NCBI RefSeq assembly: GCF_020782115.1
Contig: NZ_JAJGMW010000008.1
Location: 62,001-126,000 of the forward strand
DNA: 64,000 bases
Direction of reading: 5' to 3'
DNA from: Leeuwenhoekiella parthenopeia
GTDB lineage: Bacteria; Bacteroidota; Bacteroidia; Flavobacteriales; Flavobacteriaceae
Positions 41,571 through 51,931 of the stretch are shown here, one piece after another. The notes under the pieces were generated by a model. It was not told the origin of the DNA and did not search any database. It saw only the letters and a program-made list of their open reading frames with translations. The first letter of the stretch is position 1. Each line of letters opens with the position of its first letter. The translations under genes and the position numbers were made by a program.

Positions 41571-43427
41571 ATGTCAGAAGAAACTAAATATACCGAAGAT
41601 AATATCAGATCCCTTGACTGGAAGGAACACATTCGTATGCGTCCCGGTATGTACATTGGGAAACTGGGAGATGGTTCAAGCGCCGATGACGGGATTTACA
41701 TTCTGCTAAAAGAAGTGCTTGACAACTCGATTGACGAGTATGTGATGGGTGCCGGTAAAACCATAGAGGTGAGTATTCAGGGAACCCGGGTAATCATACG
41801 CGATTACGGTCGTGGGATTCCGCTGGGTAAGGTGGTTGATGTGGTTTCTAAAATGAATACCGGAGGTAAATACGATTCCCGGGCCTTTAAAAAATCGGTT
41901 GGTCTTAACGGGGTAGGTACCAAAGCGGTTAATGCTCTTTCTGAATATTTCAGGGTAGAATCTACCCGCGATGGTAAATCGGCAGCTGCAGAGTTTGAAC
42001 GCGGAAACCTCAAAGACGAGGAGTTTTTAGAGGAAACCTCACGCAGAAAGGGAACCAAAGTAACCTTTGTGCCTGATGAAACCATTTTTAAAAACTACAA
42101 ATACCGTAACGAGTATGTGGCGCGTATGCTTAAAAACTACGTTTATCTCAATCCCGGACTTACCATTGTGTTTAACGGTGAAAAGTTTTACTCCGAAAAC
42201 GGTCTTAAAGATTTATTGGGAGACCGTATTGCCGAGAACGATGTTCTCTACCCCATAATTCACTTGCGCGGTGACGATATTGAAGTGGCGATGACCCACA
42301 GCCGCACACAATATTCTGAAGAATACCACTCTTTTGTTAACGGTCAAAATACTACTCAGGGAGGAACGCATCTGGCAGCTTTTCGCGAAGCGGTAGTAAA
42401 AACCATACGGGAATTCTTCAATAAAAACTACGATGCTTCAGACATCAGAAAATCTATTGTCTCGGCGATAAGCATCAAGGTTATGGAGCCTGTTTTTGAG
42501 TCGCAGACCAAAACCAAACTGGGCTCAACCGATATGGGCGGCGACCTTCCAACGGTGCGTACCTATATCAACGATTTTTTGAAAACCAATCTTGATAATT
42601 ACCTGCATAAAAATCCCGAAACCGCAGATAAGATTCAACGCAAGATTTTACAGGCAGAACGGGAGCGCACCGAACTTAGCGGAATACGTAAACTGGCCAA
42701 AGAACGGGCTAAAAAAGCAAGTCTGCATAACAAAAAACTACGCGATTGCCGCATCCATTTAACAGATAGTAAAAAGGAACGCAACCTCGAGAGCACTTTG
42801 TTTATTACAGAGGGGGATTCGGCTTCTGGATCGATTACCAAATCCCGTGATGTAAATACGCAGGCGGTGTTCAGCTTACGCGGAAAGCCGCTCAACTCGT
42901 ACAATATGACCAAGAAAATCGTGTATGAGAATGAAGAATTTAACCTGTTACAATCGGCACTCAACATTGAAGAGTCTATGGAAGACCTGCGGTATAACAA
43001 TATTGTGATCGCTACCGATGCCGATGTTGACGGGATGCACATCCGGTTACTGCTCATTACCTTTTTCCTGCAGTTTTTCCCGGAATTGATTAAAGAAGGG
43101 CATCTCTATATTTTAGAAACGCCTTTATTTCGGGTACGTAACAAGAAAAAAACCATTTACTGTTACAGCGAGCAGGAGCGCCGGGATGCGATTGAGGAGT
43201 TGAACGGTAAACCTGAAATTACACGATTTAAAGGTTTGGGTGAAATTTCCCCAGATGAGTTTAAACATTTCATTGGCGATAGTATTCGTCTGGCGCCTAT
43301 TATGCTTGACGAGACCATGTCTATCGAAGAAATCCTCGAATTCTATATGGGCAAAAACACCCCGGACCGTCAAAAGTTTATCATCAATAACCTGAAAGTA
43401 GAACTCGATCCGGTTTTAGAGAATTAA
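41571..43427 (+). CDS. parE: DNA topoisomerase IV subunit B
   Basis: ATPase subunit of topoisomerase IV, needed to separate daughter chromosomes. The 618-residue protein shows the GHKL ATPase motifs [20 protein letters not shown] and [15 protein letters not shown], the TOPRIM metal site ITEGDSASG and [11 protein letters not shown], and RFKGLGE near the end. The length and its pairing with parC argue for ParE rather than GyrB. ParC begins 35 bases downstream. Confidence 0.94.
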   Translation: MSEETKYTEDNIRSLDWKEHIRMRPGMYIGKLGDGSSADDGIYILLKEVLDNSIDEYVMGAGKTIEVSIQGTRVIIRDYGRGIPLGKVVDVVSKMNTGGKYDSRAFKKSVGLNGVGTKAVNALSEYFRVESTRDGKSAAAEFERGNLKDEEFLEETSRRKGTKVTFVPDETIFKNYKYRNEYVARMLKNYVYLNPGLTIVFNGEKFYSENGLKDLLGDRIAENDVLYPIIHLRGDDIEVAMTHSRTQYSEEYHSFVNGQNTTQGGTHLAAFREAVVKTIREFFNKNYDASDIRKSIVSAISIKVMEPVFESQTKTKLGSTDMGGDLPTVRTYINDFLKTNLDNYLHKNPETADKIQRKILQAERERTELSGIRKLAKERAKKASLHNKKLRDCRIHLTDSKKERNLESTLFITEGDSASGSITKSRDVNTQAVFSLRGKPLNSYNMTKKIVYENEEFNLLQSALNIEESMEDLRYNNIVIATDADVDGMHIRLLLITFFLQFFPELIKEGHLYILETPLFRVRNKKKTIYCYSEQERRDAIEELNGKPEITRFKGLGEISPDEFKHFIGDSIRLAPIMLDETMSIEEILEFYMGKNTPDRQKFIINNLKVELDPVLEN

Positions 43428-43462
43428 ACGATAATCCCCAATATTCTGCCAGTCAGATCACT

Positions 43463-46102
43463 ATGAGCGAAGAAAATTACGAAGATCCTAATTTAGACCC
43501 ATCTGAAGAGCTTAATTCAGGAGAGACCATCACCCGTGTTACCGGGATGTTTAAAGACTGGTTTCTCGATTATGCCTCGTATGTAATTCTGGAGCGTGCG
43601 GTTCCTGCAATTGAAGACGGTTTTAAACCGGTGCAGCGGCGTATTATGCATTCGATGAAAGATCTGGATGACGGGCGTTACAACAAGGTTGCCAATATCG
43701 TAGGGCATACCATGCAGTACCATCCCCACGGAGATGCGAGTATTGCCGATGCGATGGTGCAAATGGGGCAAAAAGATTTGCTCATTGATACTCAGGGTAA
43801 CTGGGGGAATACCCTTACCGGCGATAGTGCTGCGGCATCACGATATATTGAAGCACGGCTCTCAAAATTTGCGCTGGAAGTACTTTTTAGCCCTAAAATC
43901 ACAAGCTGGCAGGCCTCTTATGACGGGCGGCGTAAAGAACCCATAAATCTTCCGGTTAAATTCCCATTATTGCTCGCTCAGGGAGCCGAAGGTATTGCGG
44001 TAGGTTTGAGTACCAAAGTTTTACCCCATAATTTTATTGAACTCATCGACGGTTCCATCAGGCATTTACAGGGGAAAAAATTCAAGCTTTTACCCGATTT
44101 TCCCTCTGCCGGTGAAGCCGATTTCAGCGATTACAGAGACGGAAAACGTGGCGGAAGAGTACGGGTCAGAGCCAAAATCAATCAGCTGGATAAGAATACT
44201 TTAGTTGTTACCGAAATACCGTTTAGCACCACCACCACATCGCTGATAGACAGTATTTTAAAAGCAAATGATAAAGGAAAGATTAAAATAAAAAAGATTG
44301 AGGATAATACCTCTTCCGAGGTTGAAATCCTTATTCACCTGCCACCCGGCCTTTCTCCCGACAAGACTATAGGTGCATTGTTTGCGTTTACCAATTGCGA
44401 AGTTTCCATTTCGCCATTGGGTTGTGTTATTGAAGACAACAAGCCGCTCTTTGTTGGGGTAAGCGAAATGTTGCGTATTTCAACCGAACGCACCAAAGAT
44501 TTGCTGCGTCAGGAACTCGAGATTCAGCTGGAAGAGCTGGAGAATCAATGGCATTACGCGTCACTTGAGCGTATTTTTATTGAAAACCGCATCTACCGGG
44601 AAATTGAAGAAGAAGAAACCTGGGAAGGAGTACTTAAAGCCATTGATGAAGGTTTAAAACCTCATATCGCACACTTAAAGCGTCCTGTTGTAGAGGAAGA
44701 TCTCGTGCGCCTTACCGAAATACGTATCAAACGTATCTCTAAATTTGATATTGATAAAGCGCAGCAAAAAATTGAAGCGCTTGAAGATCAGATCGCTCAG
44801 GTAAAACATCATTTGGCTCATCTCACCGAGTTTGCCATCGATTACTTTAAGCGTTTAAAAAAGGAATACGGCGCAGGTCGCGAGCGTAAAACCGAAATTA
44901 AACTCTTTGATGATATTGAAGCCTCTAAAGTGGTCATTCGCAATACCAAACTCTATGTAAATCGTAAAGAAGGTTTTGTGGGTACAGCACTTAAAAAGGA
45001 CGAATATGTTACAGATTGTGCAGATATAGACGACATTATTGTTTTTACCAAAGAGGGTAAAATGATGGTGACCAAGGTAGACAGCAAAACCTTTATAGGT
45101 AAAGACATTATTCATGTTGCCGTTTATAAGAAAAAAGACAAGCGCACCATTTACAATATGATTTACCGGGACGGAAAAGGGGGCGCGACCTATGTAAAAC
45201 GGTTCAACGTTACCAGTACGACGCGGGATCGAGAGTACGATATGACCAAAGGTAAAAAAGGTTCGCATGTCTGGTATTTTTCGGCAAACCCCAATGGAGA
45301 AGCGGAAGTTGTTTCGGTGTATTTACGATCAATAGGAAATGTCAAAAAACTCAAATTTGATCTGGATTTTTCAGAAATTCTCATCAAAGGGCGCAATGCC
45401 AATGGTAATATTGTAACGAAGCATGCCGTACGTACCATTGAGCTTAAAGAAAAGGGAGTTTCAACCTTAAAACCGCGCAAAGTCTGGTTTGACGATTCGG
45501 TACAGCGTCTTAATGTAGACGGCCGGGGTGAACTTTTAGGCGAGTTTAAAGGAGAAGACCGCCTGTTAATCGTAACTCAGGATGGGGTTGCCAAAACTAT
45601 TGTGCCCGAACTCACCACGCGATTTGATGACAAAATCATCGTTCTTGAAAAATGGATTCCCGAAAAACCCATATCGGCAATTTACTGGGACGGGAACCGG
45701 GAGCGCTATTATGTTAAACGCTTTTTAATTGAAAATCCGGAGAAGGAAGAAAGTTTTGTTTCTGAACATAAAGATACCCAGCTCGAGATTGTTTCTACAG
45801 ATTACAGACCGGTGGTCGAAATGGTCTTTTATAAAGAACGCGGCAAAGATCAAAAGCCCAATGAAACCGTAAATATTGAAGACTTTATAGCTGTTAAGGG
45901 TATTACCGCTCTTGGAAACCAATTTTACACCGAAAAACTCAAACAAATCAATTTACTGGAACCCTTACCTTACGAGGAAGAGCAGGAAGAAGAGGTGGAG
46001 ACCTACGATGCTGCAGATGATCATTCAGAGACTGATACAGACGCAGATACGACTGATCCTGATTCACCTAAAGGCGACGGCACACAGGGATCTCTTTTTT
46101 AA
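43463..46102 (+). CDS. parC: DNA topoisomerase IV subunit A
   Basis: DNA-cleaving subunit. The 879-residue protein carries the active-site tyrosine in AAASRYIEARLS (Tyr128). The quinolone-determining stretch reads YHPHGDASIADAMV, with Ala where E. coli ParC has Ser80, which is usual in Bacteroidota. The C-terminal propeller is followed by an acidic tail (EEEQEEEVETYDAADD... ending GSLF). The stop is 3 bases before mscL. Confidence 0.94.
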   Translation: MSEENYEDPNLDPSEELNSGETITRVTGMFKDWFLDYASYVILERAVPAIEDGFKPVQRRIMHSMKDLDDGRYNKVANIVGHTMQYHPHGDASIADAMVQMGQKDLLIDTQGNWGNTLTGDSAAASRYIEARLSKFALEVLFSPKITSWQASYDGRRKEPINLPVKFPLLLAQGAEGIAVGLSTKVLPHNFIELIDGSIRHLQGKKFKLLPDFPSAGEADFSDYRDGKRGGRVRVRAKINQLDKNTLVVTEIPFSTTTTSLIDSILKANDKGKIKIKKIEDNTSSEVEILIHLPPGLSPDKTIGALFAFTNCEVSISPLGCVIEDNKPLFVGVSEMLRISTERTKDLLRQELEIQLEELENQWHYASLERIFIENRIYREIEEEETWEGVLKAIDEGLKPHIAHLKRPVVEEDLVRLTEIRIKRISKFDIDKAQQKIEALEDQIAQVKHHLAHLTEFAIDYFKRLKKEYGAGRERKTEIKLFDDIEASKVVIRNTKLYVNRKEGFVGTALKKDEYVTDCADIDDIIVFTKEGKMMVTKVDSKTFIGKDIIHVAVYKKKDKRTIYNMIYRDGKGGATYVKRFNVTSTTRDREYDMTKGKKGSHVWYFSANPNGEAEVVSVYLRSIGNVKKLKFDLDFSEILIKGRNANGNIVTKHAVRTIELKEKGVSTLKPRKVWFDDSVQRLNVDGRGELLGEFKGEDRLLIVTQDGVAKTIVPELTTRFDDKIIVLEKWIPEKPISAIYWDGNRERYYVKRFLIENPEKEESFVSEHKDTQLEIVSTDYRPVVEMVFYKERGKDQKPNETVNIEDFIAVKGITALGNQFYTEKLKQINLLEPLPYEEEQEEEVETYDAADDHSETDTDADTTDPDSPKGDGTQGSLF

Positions 46103-46105
46103 ACT

Positions 46106-46558
46106 ATGGGATTAATTCAGGAATTTAAAAAGTTTGCCGTAAAAGGCAATATGGTAGACATCGCCATTGGGGTGATTATTGGTGCTGCATTTCAAAAAGT
46201 CATTGACGTTTTAGTCAAACAGGTTATGATGCCCCCGTTAACTTTACTCACCGATGGGGTCAATTTTGAAGATAAACAAATTGTTTTAAGAGAAGCCTAT
46301 ACACAGGCCGATGGTACAAACGTAGAAGTCGTGTCTATTGGTTATGGAGAGCTTATAAGTGTATTTATAGACTTTTTCATAATAGCTTTGGTCGTTTTTA
46401 TCGTTATGAAATTAATGAATGCCCTAAAGGCTAAAAGCGAGGACGAAAACAACCCTACGGTTGAGACTCCTAAAGAGATTCAGCTTATGGCGCGAATGAA
46501 TGAATTGCTTGAAGAACAAAACCGCATGCTAAAAGAAAAGACCATCCGCAGGGAATAA
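46106..46558 (+). CDS. mscL: Large-conductance mechanosensitive channel
   Basis: A 150-residue channel that opens under membrane tension. The N-terminal helix KKFAVKGNMVDIAIGVIIGAAF is the diagnostic MscL motif, followed by the second helix (SVFIDFFIIALVVFIVMK) and a C-terminal coiled coil. Pairs with parE-parC by position only (3 bases), which suggests a shared transcript. Confidence 0.95.
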   Translation: MGLIQEFKKFAVKGNMVDIAIGVIIGAAFQKVIDVLVKQVMMPPLTLLTDGVNFEDKQIVLREAYTQADGTNVEVVSIGYGELISVFIDFFIIALVVFIVMKLMNALKAKSEDENNPTVETPKEIQLMARMNELLEEQNRMLKEKTIRRE

Positions 46559-46649
46559 AAGCCTTCCAATTTCTCCAAAAACTCCCTTTTATACTTTTTT
46601 TTACTTGGAAATTTCAATTAGTTGTGTAGTTCATCGGTAAATGACAGAT

Positions 46650-46657
46650 TATTTTTG
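46650..46657 (+). promoter_or_regulatory. -7 element before the hybrid kinase gene
   Basis: TATTTTTG fits TAnnTTTG and lies 53 bases before the ATG. The nearest TTG upstream is at an unusually long spacing, so confidence is low. Confidence 0.35.
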
Positions 46658-46710
46658 CTAAAATGCGTTAAAATTCAATATTTTAGTAAGCCTAAACTAT
46701 ACATGTTTTT

Positions 46711-48777
46711 ATGACCACACCCAAACCTTCATTAAGATCATACTGGTTGGCGGGTGTTTTCTTTTTAATACCTGCATTAATTTGCCTTACGCTATACAGC
46801 TATTTCAAAAAGCAACTGCCCGAACGCCTTACAAATCAGATTCAATTAAGCGGTAGTCTTGCAGCTCAGGATTTTAAACGTACGGTTGAAAAAAATGTTC
46901 AGTCATTGCGGGACATTGCACAGCGTATTGAAGAAACAGAAGGTTTGTACTTTGATTACTGGAAAGATGATGCACAGCGATTACTCATTCAAAACGAATC
47001 GCTTGAATTTGTAGAATTCATAAACAATAATGGGATCATTGAAGAGGTCGTCCCTCTAAACGAAAATAAAGCGGTTAAGGGGCTTGATATCAAAAATCTT
47101 GACTGGCGGTATGAAGACTGGCGAAATATGGGTAATGCGCACAAGATTAACATTTCTCAGTGGACCAGTCTTACCCAGGGTGGGTTCTCGTTCCTAATCG
47201 ATGTCCCCGTATTTTATAATGGTGAATTTCAGGGAACCATAACCGGAGGGATGGATTTTAATGATGAGTTTAACAGGCTCAGTTCGTATCTGGGAGATTA
47301 TTCCATAAAAATTGAGGACGAGCAGGGGACGCGCTTCTACGATTTTAATAATTACGATTTAGCGCAGAAGGACCCGGAGTATATCTTTGAAACCAATCTT
47401 GTATTAGATGCAGATCAAAATGAATCCTGGAGTTTCAACCTCACGTTTGCCAATCCGGATGTCGTTGCAGATTCTTCGAGGGTGGCCAACTATGCATTGA
47501 TATGTGGTATTTTTCTCTCTTTAGCGATTGGATTACTCAAATTTTTACACAGCAAGTCGCGTCGTGCAACCAGGATTGCACTTGAGGCCAACCAAAACTT
47601 AATGATACTCAACCGGGAGTTTCAGCAGCAAACCGAAATTGCACAAAACGCCGTTGAAGCAAAGGCTTCGTTTCTTTCAAATATGAGTCACGAAATACGC
47701 ACCCCGCTCAATGCTATTGTTGGGATTGCAGACCTTATGGAAACCGATCCCGAAAAAGCTGAGGATCCAAGATATAAAGCTCTGTTACGCGAAAATTCAA
47801 GGAAATTATTGGGCTTGATAAACGATTTACTGCGTATGGACAAGCTCGAATCGGGTTCTTCGGGCATTTACAGCGTTGAGTTTTCTCCGGTATCGGTGAT
47901 CGCCAATGTCACCTCCTTCAACCGTAAGGCGATTGAGGAAAAGGGACTGAAATTTATTGTAGATGTACAGACCAAAGCAAAAAACTATGTAAATGGCGAT
48001 CGCAGTAAATTTGAGCAAATAATAGGCAATATCCTGCTCAACGCCATAAAATTTACGCAAAGCGGAAACATAACACTTACCTATTCGGAACACGAACAGG
48101 GAGAGCAGTTATATGTGGCGATAAGCATAAAAGATACCGGAATTGGAATCCCGAAAGACAAAATAGACACCATTTTTGACCGCTTTACACAGCTGGATTC
48201 AGGAATTCGTAAAAAGCATTCCGGTGGCGGACTCGGGTTGGCTATTTCAGGGAAACTGGTACAGCTTTTAGGTGGCAATATTGAAGTGATGAGCGAAGAA
48301 GGAACGGGTTCAGAGTTTATAATTCATTTGGCTTTTAATGGCCTTCACAAAAAAGAAGAGATTCACCTGAGCAGCAAGCTTTTGGCAGATTTACCCCCTT
48401 TAGATGTGCTTATCGTTGATGACAATAAACTGAATATTATAATACTCAGTGAGTTGCTAAAGCGTTTGGGGCTTCATTCCGACAGTGCTAAAAATGGGCT
48501 CGAAGCGGTTCAGAAATGCCAGACCAAAACCTACGACCTCATTTTTATGGATGTGCATATGCCCGAAATGGATGGTTTTGAGGCTACGCGCAAAATTAAG
48601 GAAGATCATCCTGATGTAGTGGTTTTAGGACTTTCGGCAGATACAACATCACTTTCCATATCAGAAGGTCTAGAAAGCGGAATGGATAACTACCTAACCA
48701 AACCCATAGACAAAACCAAGTTGCTTGCGATCCTCAGGGAGAAATTTCAAAAACCACCTTCCCGTACCGCGATTTAA
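46711..48777 (+). CDS. Hybrid histidine kinase with periplasmic sensor domain
   Basis: A 688-residue membrane kinase. Two helices (about 12-31 and 255-275) enclose a periplasmic sensor region. The phosphoacceptor is in FLSNMSHEIRTPLNA; ATPase boxes are NAIKFTQSG, KDTGIGIP and GGLGLAISGKL. A receiver domain at the C-terminus (about 570-680) carries the phosphate Asp in IFMDVHMPEMDGFEA. No output domain follows, so it should pass phosphate to an Hpt or another regulator not seen nearby. Its stop overlaps that of the convergent LytS-like gene in TTAA (48774-48777). Confidence 0.92.
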   Translation: MTTPKPSLRSYWLAGVFFLIPALICLTLYSYFKKQLPERLTNQIQLSGSLAAQDFKRTVEKNVQSLRDIAQRIEETEGLYFDYWKDDAQRLLIQNESLEFVEFINNNGIIEEVVPLNENKAVKGLDIKNLDWRYEDWRNMGNAHKINISQWTSLTQGGFSFLIDVPVFYNGEFQGTITGGMDFNDEFNRLSSYLGDYSIKIEDEQGTRFYDFNNYDLAQKDPEYIFETNLVLDADQNESWSFNLTFANPDVVADSSRVANYALICGIFLSLAIGLLKFLHSKSRRATRIALEANQNLMILNREFQQQTEIAQNAVEAKASFLSNMSHEIRTPLNAIVGIADLMETDPEKAEDPRYKALLRENSRKLLGLINDLLRMDKLESGSSGIYSVEFSPVSVIANVTSFNRKAIEEKGLKFIVDVQTKAKNYVNGDRSKFEQIIGNILLNAIKFTQSGNITLTYSEHEQGEQLYVAISIKDTGIGIPKDKIDTIFDRFTQLDSGIRKKHSGGGLGLAISGKLVQLLGGNIEVMSEEGTGSEFIIHLAFNGLHKKEEIHLSSKLLADLPPLDVLIVDDNKLNIIILSELLKRLGLHSDSAKNGLEAVQKCQTKTYDLIFMDVHMPEMDGFEATRKIKEDHPDVVVLGLSADTTSLSISEGLESGMDNYLTKPIDKTKLLAILREKFQKPPSRTAI

Positions 48778-50723
48778 CGTAAGGGTAAATCTAAAAGCAC
48801 CCGGGTTCCCAGAGCCTGCTGTTGATCATTATATAAATCGACGATGTGCAGTTTATAGTTGTTGTCCAAATTTTTGGAAAAAGACTGTAATCTGCTTAAC
48901 GTAAGATCAATACCAATAGACTTTTTCTGAGTGTTGCGTTTGTCTTTGAGGATTTCCATAGTTTTGGCGCGACCTATACCATTGTCGGTAATACTGATGT
49001 TTACATACTTATCATTTTTTCTGGTCACATCAATAGCGAGCTCCTTTTTGCCCTCTTTGGGCTGTAAGCCATGCCACAATGCATTTTCTACAAAAGGCTG
49101 TAAGATTAGAGCAGGTATTTTTACCTCTTCCAGATTAATGGAATCATCAATATGAAGCTTTGTTTCTATTTCATTACAAAATCTAATGTTTTCGATATTG
49201 ATGTACAATTGCATGGTTTCCAGTTCTTCCTGAAGCGTGTTTTCTTTTGCCAGAGAACTCGATAAAATAGAGCGTATAAGCTTTGCAAACTGCCCCAGAT
49301 AATCAATGGCTTCTTCAACGTTATGATTCTGCAGGTAGATGCGTATAGATAACAAGGCATTAAAGATAAAATGCGGATTCATCTGAGAACGCATCAGCTT
49401 TTGTTCGGCCTTGAGTTGCTCTTTTTGATTCTTTAAGCGGTATTGCCTGTACCCAAAAAACAGGAGCAGAAAAATCAGGGAAAAAAGCACCAAAATAAAA
49501 ATATTGTTCTTTCGGGCCTGATTGAGTTTTACTTCCGCAAGCTTATTCTTTTGCTCCAGAAGGCTTATCATATTGCGCTTTTGCTCACTATCGTATTTTA
49601 AATTGAGATCAGAAACGTATTTATGGTTAGCCTCATTTAGATATTCGGCCTGCACGTCCTGAGATAAACGCTGAAACTCAAGAGCCTGCTCATAATTAAG
49701 ACGAGCCTCGTTAAGCTGGGACAGGTGCATGTAAGCCATACTTAAAAATTGCTTGTAGTTTTTTTCTTTTGACAGCTCCATTCCCTTAAGCAGGAAACGT
49801 TCGGCTTCCGGATAATTTTTGAGTTCGCTATGAGCCCAACCCAGATTTATATTTGCCAGAGCGATATAAAACTGATCGCCTATAGTGTTTACATCATCCA
49901 TAGATGCCTCAATGAGATCCAGGGCTTCCCGGGCTCTGCCTTGTTTGAGATAAACCTGAGCAATGCTGTTGTTGCAAATGACCCGACCCAGATCGCTGTT
50001 GATTTTATTGTTGTATGCAAGCGATTTGCGGTAATTCACTAAGGCTTCATCAAATTGTTCACGCTCTTCGTAGGCAATGCCCAAATTGGCAAAATTAATA
50101 GCGAGTCCCAGATCACTTCCCAGCTCTTCTTCCCGTATAATGGCTCTTTTAAAATAGGACTCAGCCATATCGTAGTCGCGCAGCAGCAGGTAAATATTGC
50201 CTATACTGTTAAGGGAAATGGCGATACCCTTGAGCAGTGTTTTAGAAGGGTTTTCTTCACGTTCTGCAAGCTCGAGTGCCGCATTATGCTTATCCAGGGC
50301 AGAACGCACGGCATCGATGCGCCGGTAAACCACCCCCGTCATATTAAGAGCAGAAACTTCAAGCTCAACATCATCAAGTTCACGGGCGATTTCCAGAGCC
50401 TTATCATGATGATTTAAGGCAAGATTGTATTTGGAAATATCACGGTACAGAACACCCAGGCTATTTTCGGCGAAAGCTTCACCGTACGCATAATTTATTT
50501 GTCTGCTGTTCTGAATAAATTGTTTGAGCGCAACAGAGTCTCTAGCAAAAGTGCGCAGGTAGTTCTGGACGGAATCATAGTGGGTAAACCGCTTTTCTAA
50601 AAGGTAATTAGCGGGATCTTTTGTGCCGGAAGGCTGTTGAGCCTTAATTTCTAAAGCGAAAAGGGCTATTGAACTGAAAAGTACGGTAAAGAGAATAGAG
50701 CAGATTGATGTATTCCGGAACAT
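48774..50723 (-). CDS. TPR histidine kinase of the LytS/YehU class
   Basis: A 649-residue sensor kinase. Signal peptide, TPR repeats (about 60-390: SLGVLYRDIS, SALNMTGVVYRRID, NSIGNIYLLLRDYDMAESYFKRAI), coiled coil, one membrane helix (ILVLFSLIFLLLFFGYRQ) and a His_kinase domain with the phosphoacceptor in QMNPHFIFNALLS. The ATPase part has QPFVENALWHGL and DNGIGR. The class usually works with a LytTR regulator; none is encoded nearby, so it is an orphan. Confidence 0.9.
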   Translation of the reverse strand: MFRNTSICSILFTVLFSSIALFALEIKAQQPSGTKDPANYLLEKRFTHYDSVQNYLRTFARDSVALKQFIQNSRQINYAYGEAFAENSLGVLYRDISKYNLALNHHDKALEIARELDDVELEVSALNMTGVVYRRIDAVRSALDKHNAALELAEREENPSKTLLKGIAISLNSIGNIYLLLRDYDMAESYFKRAIIREEELGSDLGLAINFANLGIAYEEREQFDEALVNYRKSLAYNNKINSDLGRVICNNSIAQVYLKQGRAREALDLIEASMDDVNTIGDQFYIALANINLGWAHSELKNYPEAERFLLKGMELSKEKNYKQFLSMAYMHLSQLNEARLNYEQALEFQRLSQDVQAEYLNEANHKYVSDLNLKYDSEQKRNMISLLEQKNKLAEVKLNQARKNNIFILVLFSLIFLLLFFGYRQYRLKNQKEQLKAEQKLMRSQMNPHFIFNALLSIRIYLQNHNVEEAIDYLGQFAKLIRSILSSSLAKENTLQEELETMQLYINIENIRFCNEIETKLHIDDSINLEEVKIPALILQPFVENALWHGLQPKEGKKELAIDVTRKNDKYVNISITDNGIGRAKTMEILKDKRNTQKKSIGIDLTLSRLQSFSKNLDNNYKLHIVDLYNDQQQALGTRVLLDLPLR

Positions 50724-50801
50724 AAAAATCTGATTGAAGTTCTAAATATACTGATATTGAATCACCTACACGAAGATGGTTGATTTAAATCAAAATTCAC
50801 T

Positions 50802-51179
50802 TCAATTGGAAACTTTTTTTACCGAACCCTTCTGTTTTTTGCTTTCGCCCACAATCCCGTATTCAAATGTATAAGAATCTTCAGAAGTAGTGATAATCTT
50901 AAAATGCAGCGCTTTACGCTCCATCATACTGTTGGGGTTGAGTTTATTTGCGATGTACTCGCAATCATTAATCCAGCGAATACTTGAACTATCAGCCTTT
51001 CCTTCAAAAAAATCAACTTCTAAAGTGTCGTTGCGAACAAACGTGGTTTTTACAAGCTCACCATTTAAATACGTCTCAAATTCGAAAGTACCATTTTGAA
51101 AAGAAGTGCAATCCCTCGTGGTATCGTAACAGGAGGAGAAAAGAAAGCAAATGAATAAATAAAACAGGCTACGACTCAT
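50802..51179 (-). CDS. Small lipoprotein, unknown function
   Basis: A 125-residue protein with a lipoprotein signal whose lipobox is LFSSC (Cys17), and a small beta-rich domain containing DCTSFQNGTFEFETY and RWINDCEYIA. I recognise the pattern as a common Flavobacteriia family of small lipoproteins without assigned function. It lies alone between the LytS-like and XRE genes. Confidence 0.65.
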   Translation of the reverse strand: MSRSLFYLFICFLFSSCYDTTRDCTSFQNGTFEFETYLNGELVKTTFVRNDTLEVDFFEGKADSSSIRWINDCEYIANKLNPNSMMERKALHFKIITTSEDSYTFEYGIVGESKKQKGSVKKVSN

Positions 51180-51218
51180 AATACGTAAAATTACAACTAT
51201 TCATTCAAAGCATTTATT

Positions 51219-51641
51219 TTAGGGTAAAAAGCTTTTGAACGTCCCGTCTTTATAAAAGATAACAATACGTTCAATTTCAAGGTCGGCAGAAGAGGCTTCG
51301 GGAATTGTTTTCTCCAAAACAGGTTTGGGCGGGATACTCTCTGTATTTGCAGCCTGATCAAAATCGATCTCATAATTTGTTTTTGCAGGGGGAGCTTTCA
51401 TCTGCACAGCAGCCTTTTTTGGGAAACTGCCCTTACCGTTGAGCAACCAGTACAGTTCTACTTCGGGGAATGCTTCCACAATTTTCATCACAAATTCCAG
51501 GCTGGGTTTGTTTCTTCCGGATACGATATGGGAAATGGAAGAGCGGCCTACATCAATAGCATCTGCAAATGAAGTAGCGTTTAAATCGTATTCATCCATT
51601 ATTTTCTGAAGTCGCTCTGCGAATTTCTCACTGTTTACCAT
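51219..51641 (-). CDS. XRE-family transcriptional regulator
   Basis: A 140-residue protein. The helix-turn-helix is ATSFADAIDVGRSSISHIVSGRNKPSLEFVMKI (about 20-55). The C-terminal half is a variable linker and a short beta-strand region (IERIVIFYKDGTFKSFLP). I chose ATG 51641 over a TTG at 51656. Two copies of a TTTACA-N2-TGTAAA palindrome lie just upstream of its start and two more before the divergent carboxypeptidase gene, which suggests autoregulation and control of that gene. Confidence 0.87.
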   Translation of the reverse strand: MVNSEKFAERLQKIMDEYDLNATSFADAIDVGRSSISHIVSGRNKPSLEFVMKIVEAFPEVELYWLLNGKGSFPKKAAVQMKAPPAKTNYEIDFDQAANTESIPPKPVLEKTIPEASSADLEIERIVIFYKDGTFKSFLP

Positions 51642-51667
51642 TGTAACATCTGTCAATTCCCTTTGAA

Positions 51668-51716
51668 GTTACAAATGTAACAAATAAAAAGGAGAATCGG
51701 TTTTTACAAATGTAAA
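51668..51716. promoter_or_regulatory. Operator pair near the XRE gene: TTACA-N2-TGTAA palindromes
   Basis: GTTACAAATGTAAC (51668-51681) and TTTACAAATGTAAA (51703-51716) lie 27 and 62 bases before the XRE ATG. They share the palindrome seen twice more at 51882-51919. Confidence 0.7.
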
Positions 51717-51881
51717 CAAGTCGATTTAGTATTAAACTTAGGATTGATATAAATATATCTAAATACCTGTAAAATAAACAATTAATTACCGAAAGGAAGG
51801 AGTGAGGAATCTTTCCAAAGCGTGAGTTTACAATAGAAAATAAGTGTTTACATCAATAAACAACTTGATTCCAAAAACCTG

Positions 51882-51919
51882 TTTACATTTGTAAATATTG
51901 CATTGTTTACATTTGTAAT
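51882..51919. promoter_or_regulatory. Operator pair before the carboxypeptidase gene
   Basis: TTTACATTTGTAAA (51882-51895) and TTTACATTTGTAAT (51906-51919), exactly 24 bases apart, end 12 bases before the ATG at 51932. A related but imperfect TGTTTA-N6-TAAACA lies at 51845-51862. The spacer between the operator pairs (51717-51881) holds no gene. Confidence 0.7.
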
Positions 51920-51931
51920 TCAATAGCTACT

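Noticed and set aside
41571-46102. ParE and ParC as gyrase subunits GyrB and GyrA
   Set aside because: ParC motifs (QYHPHGDASI, acidic tail) and gene pairing with mscL fit topoisomerase IV better; the ParE length of 618 is also normal for it.
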